Source of the DNA: Nitrospirota bacterium | GTDB taxonomy: Bacteria; Nitrospirota; RBG-16-64-22; JACRHK01 | NCBI GenBank assembly: GCA_016217625.1 | Contig: JACRHK010000050.1 | Span: 1-6,299, forward strand | Length of the DNA: 6,299 nucleotides | Direction: 5' to 3' | Part shown: piece by piece, positions 5,517-6,299 of the stretch | Layout: each line of letters opens with the position of its first letter | Numbering within the stretch: the first letter of the stretch is position 1 | Position numbers and translations under genes: made by a program | The notes under the pieces: model-generated | The model's input: the letters and a program-made list of their open reading frames with translations, nothing else | Told to the model about the DNA's origin: nothing | Database searches by the model: none

Positions 5517-5836
5517 CAGACGGCCACGCCTTCTCGTTGGATGTTCCGGACCAATGGCTTTTGTTTTCCTTCCCAGTCTGTCACACGCAGGGGTATCAGC
5601 GAGATGGTGATCCCGCACTCCAAAGAAAGGTCGGACACCAATTGACTGGTCCTCTGGATTTCGAACCAGGGTCGTTCGTACTGATCGAGGATCATGGCCA
5701 CATCCAGGTCCGAGCCGGACCGTTCCTCACCGCGGGCGTAAGAGCCATAAAGATACAGGCCTTTCAGTCGCTCGCCATACATCTCTGCGAGCGATATCTT
5801 CAGTTTCAGGAGCATCTCTTGGGTGGTCTTACTCAT
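5516..5836 (-). CDS. Minimal nucleotidyltransferase (MNT) domain protein, antitoxin-like
   Basis: A 106-residue protein of the DNA polymerase beta nucleotidyltransferase superfamily. The active-site signature LYLYGSYARGEERSGSDLDV has Gly31-Ser32 and the metal-binding Asp43 and Asp45 in the GSx10DxD pattern. The third strand, GITISLIPL (75-83), lacks an acidic residue, which is common in this HEPN-associated subgroup. The C-terminal PLVRNIQREGV (94-104) is also characteristic. The ATG at 5836 is preferred over the adjacent GTG at 5839 because AGGTG is then 7 nt away. The gene overlaps the downstream HEPN gene by one base (TGATG), implying co-translation. In studied MntA/HepT pairs the MNT protein neutralises the HEPN toxin by adenylylating it; applying that here is inference. 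Confidence 0.87.
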   Translation of the reverse strand: MSKTTQEMLLKLKISLAEMYGERLKGLYLYGSYARGEERSGSDLDVAMILDQYERPWFEIQRTSQLVSDLSLECGITISLIPLRVTDWEGKQKPLVRNIQREGVAV

Positions 5837-5949
5837 CACTTGTCACCTATCTATACCACCGGCACCGTCGCCTCCATCCGCCGACGCTCATCTTGGGTAA
5901 AGCAGTAGCCTGTTCTAGAAAGGACACCGGCTTTTAAAACCAGTCTCTC

Positions 5950-6299
5950 TCATCTTTGTTGCTTTTTAGGATTCTCCTCATCCGTTTCCCAGTTTAGCGG
6001 GTTACCTTGAATATATTGCCTGACCTGGTTGAGTTCGATTTCATTGCGGATAACCCGCTCGTAATAATTGCGCTGCCATGTGAAATATACTTGAGTGTTG
6101 CGACGAATCCGGCGTGTCACTTCCGCTTTGTAATTTTGGACGATCATAGACAAAGATGTCCGATTCATAACGGTAGGGGCGCCATGCATGGCGCCCTGCT
6201 GGATGGAAACGACGTCTTTACTTAGGTCAGGATACATCCTGCCCCTACGCAGGGCAGGATACATCCTGCCCCTACGCAGGGCAGGATACATCCTGCCCC
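5950..6299 (-). CDS. REP-associated tyrosine transposase (RAYT, Y1/IS200-like), C-terminal part, cut by window end
   Basis: The C-terminal region resembles single-domain REP-associated tyrosine transposases: a helix around MIVQNYKAEVTRRI (about 49-62 counted from the Met at 6291), then TWQRNYYERVIRNEIELNQVR (71-91), which contains the candidate catalytic tyrosine (Y76 or Y77), then QYIQGNPLNWETDEENP ending shortly before the TGA at 5950. The frame stays open to the window edge, so the Met at 6291 is probably not the start; the HUH histidine motif should lie beyond 6299. The segment expected to link core and C-terminal helices consists of tandem MYPALRRGR copies, each encoded by a 27-bp palindromic repeat, followed by QQGAMHGAPT encoded by another palindrome. 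Whether the full gene is intact or already decayed by these repeats cannot be judged here. Confidence 0.72.
   Translation of the reverse strand, partial: GRMYPALRRGRMYPALRRGRMYPDLSKDVVSIQQGAMHGAPTVMNRTSLSMIVQNYKAEVTRRIRRNTQVYFTWQRNYYERVIRNEIELNQVRQYIQGNPLNWETDEENPKKQQR
6177..6196. repeat. Perfect 20-bp palindrome within the RAYT gene
   Basis: GGGCGCCATG is followed directly by its reverse complement CATGGCGCCC, with a GTAG flank on the left like that of REP-type hairpins. It lies in the RAYT reading frame (encoding part of QGAMHGAPT). It shares outer GGGC/GCCC ends with the 27-bp repeats at 6225-6299 but has a different interior. Confidence 0.8.
6225..6299. repeat. 27-bp tandem repeat carrying a 20-bp near-palindrome (REP-like), at least 2.8 copies
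   Basis: Copies begin at 6225 (one base degenerate: GGTCAGGAT instead of GGGCAGGAT), 6252 and 6279; the last is cut by the window end. Each holds GGGCAGGAT-AC-ATCCTGCCC, 9-bp perfect arms around two bases, followed by the 7-nt linker CCTACGC/A region. The unit length is a multiple of three, so copies encode repeated MYPALRRGR in frame on the minus strand. The array probably continues past 6299. Confidence 0.88.

Noticed and set aside
5517..5618. N-terminal extension of the HEPN open frame
   Set aside because: It lies within the MNT coding sequence and has no HEPN similarity; the TGATG-coupled ATG at 5516 is the natural start.
5840..5870. Promoter for the MNT gene (TATAGA near 5855)
   Set aside because: No acceptable -35 box at a suitable distance, and transcription would start almost at the start codon.
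6225..6299. CRISPR-like tandem repeat
   Set aside because: Units are contiguous 27-bp copies with no unique spacers, and they lie within a transposase reading frame.

Overview
The window is a GC-rich bacterial chromosome segment in which every gene I can support lies on the minus strand, so transcription runs from high to low coordinates. No single gene fixes the taxon. The combination of a DevBCA-type exporter, a probable selenoprotein peroxiredoxin, a RAYT-type transposase remnant and intergenic hairpin repeats would fit a GC-rich environmental lineage such as NC10/Methylomirabilota, Nitrospirota or a deltaproteobacterial relative. This placement is a weak inference.

Layout in transcription order: (1) 6299-5950, the C-terminal part of a REP-associated tyrosine transposase (RAYT), cut by the window edge, whose coding sequence contains an in-frame 27-bp palindromic tandem repeat and a further 20-bp palindrome. 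(2) 5836-5139, an overlapping MNT nucleotidyltransferase / HEPN pair, a toxin-antitoxin-like module, followed by a possible terminator. (3) 5035-4395, a self-contained transcription unit with a near-consensus sigma-70 promoter, a strong ribosome binding site, a peroxiredoxin and an intrinsic terminator with a UUCG loop. The peroxiredoxin reads as 160 residues only if an in-frame TGA at codon 50 is decoded. That TGA sits exactly where the catalytic (peroxidatic) cysteine belongs, so it is most likely selenocysteine, and a bacterial SECIS-like hairpin lies at the right distance downstream. (4) 4312-2487, engB (ribosome-assembly GTPase) joined by an ATGA overlap to a group-A FAD monooxygenase. 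(5) 2409-1, a three-part ABC exporter: DevC/FtsX-type permease, ATPase and HlyD-type adaptor (truncated by the window start). The ATPase and adaptor genes overlap by 8 nt.

The second striking feature is in the gaps. Three of the spacers between co-directional genes (1201-1268, 2411-2484, 4325-4392) are filled by arrays of strictly 7-nt-spaced short cores. They are arranged as two arms of opposite orientation that fold into a long hairpin with regular two-base bubbles. Each spacer uses a different core (CACG, GTCC, CAGC), but the periodicity, arm length (26-27 nt) and degree of pairing (20 pairs) are nearly identical. This looks like one class of genetic element with interchangeable core words, distinct from the palindromic repeats in the RAYT gene.

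Functionally, the exporter genes form one operon-like set with the monooxygenase just upstream, which may indicate modification and export of a lipid or hydrophobic metabolite. The peroxiredoxin and the MNT/HEPN pair appear to be independent units.
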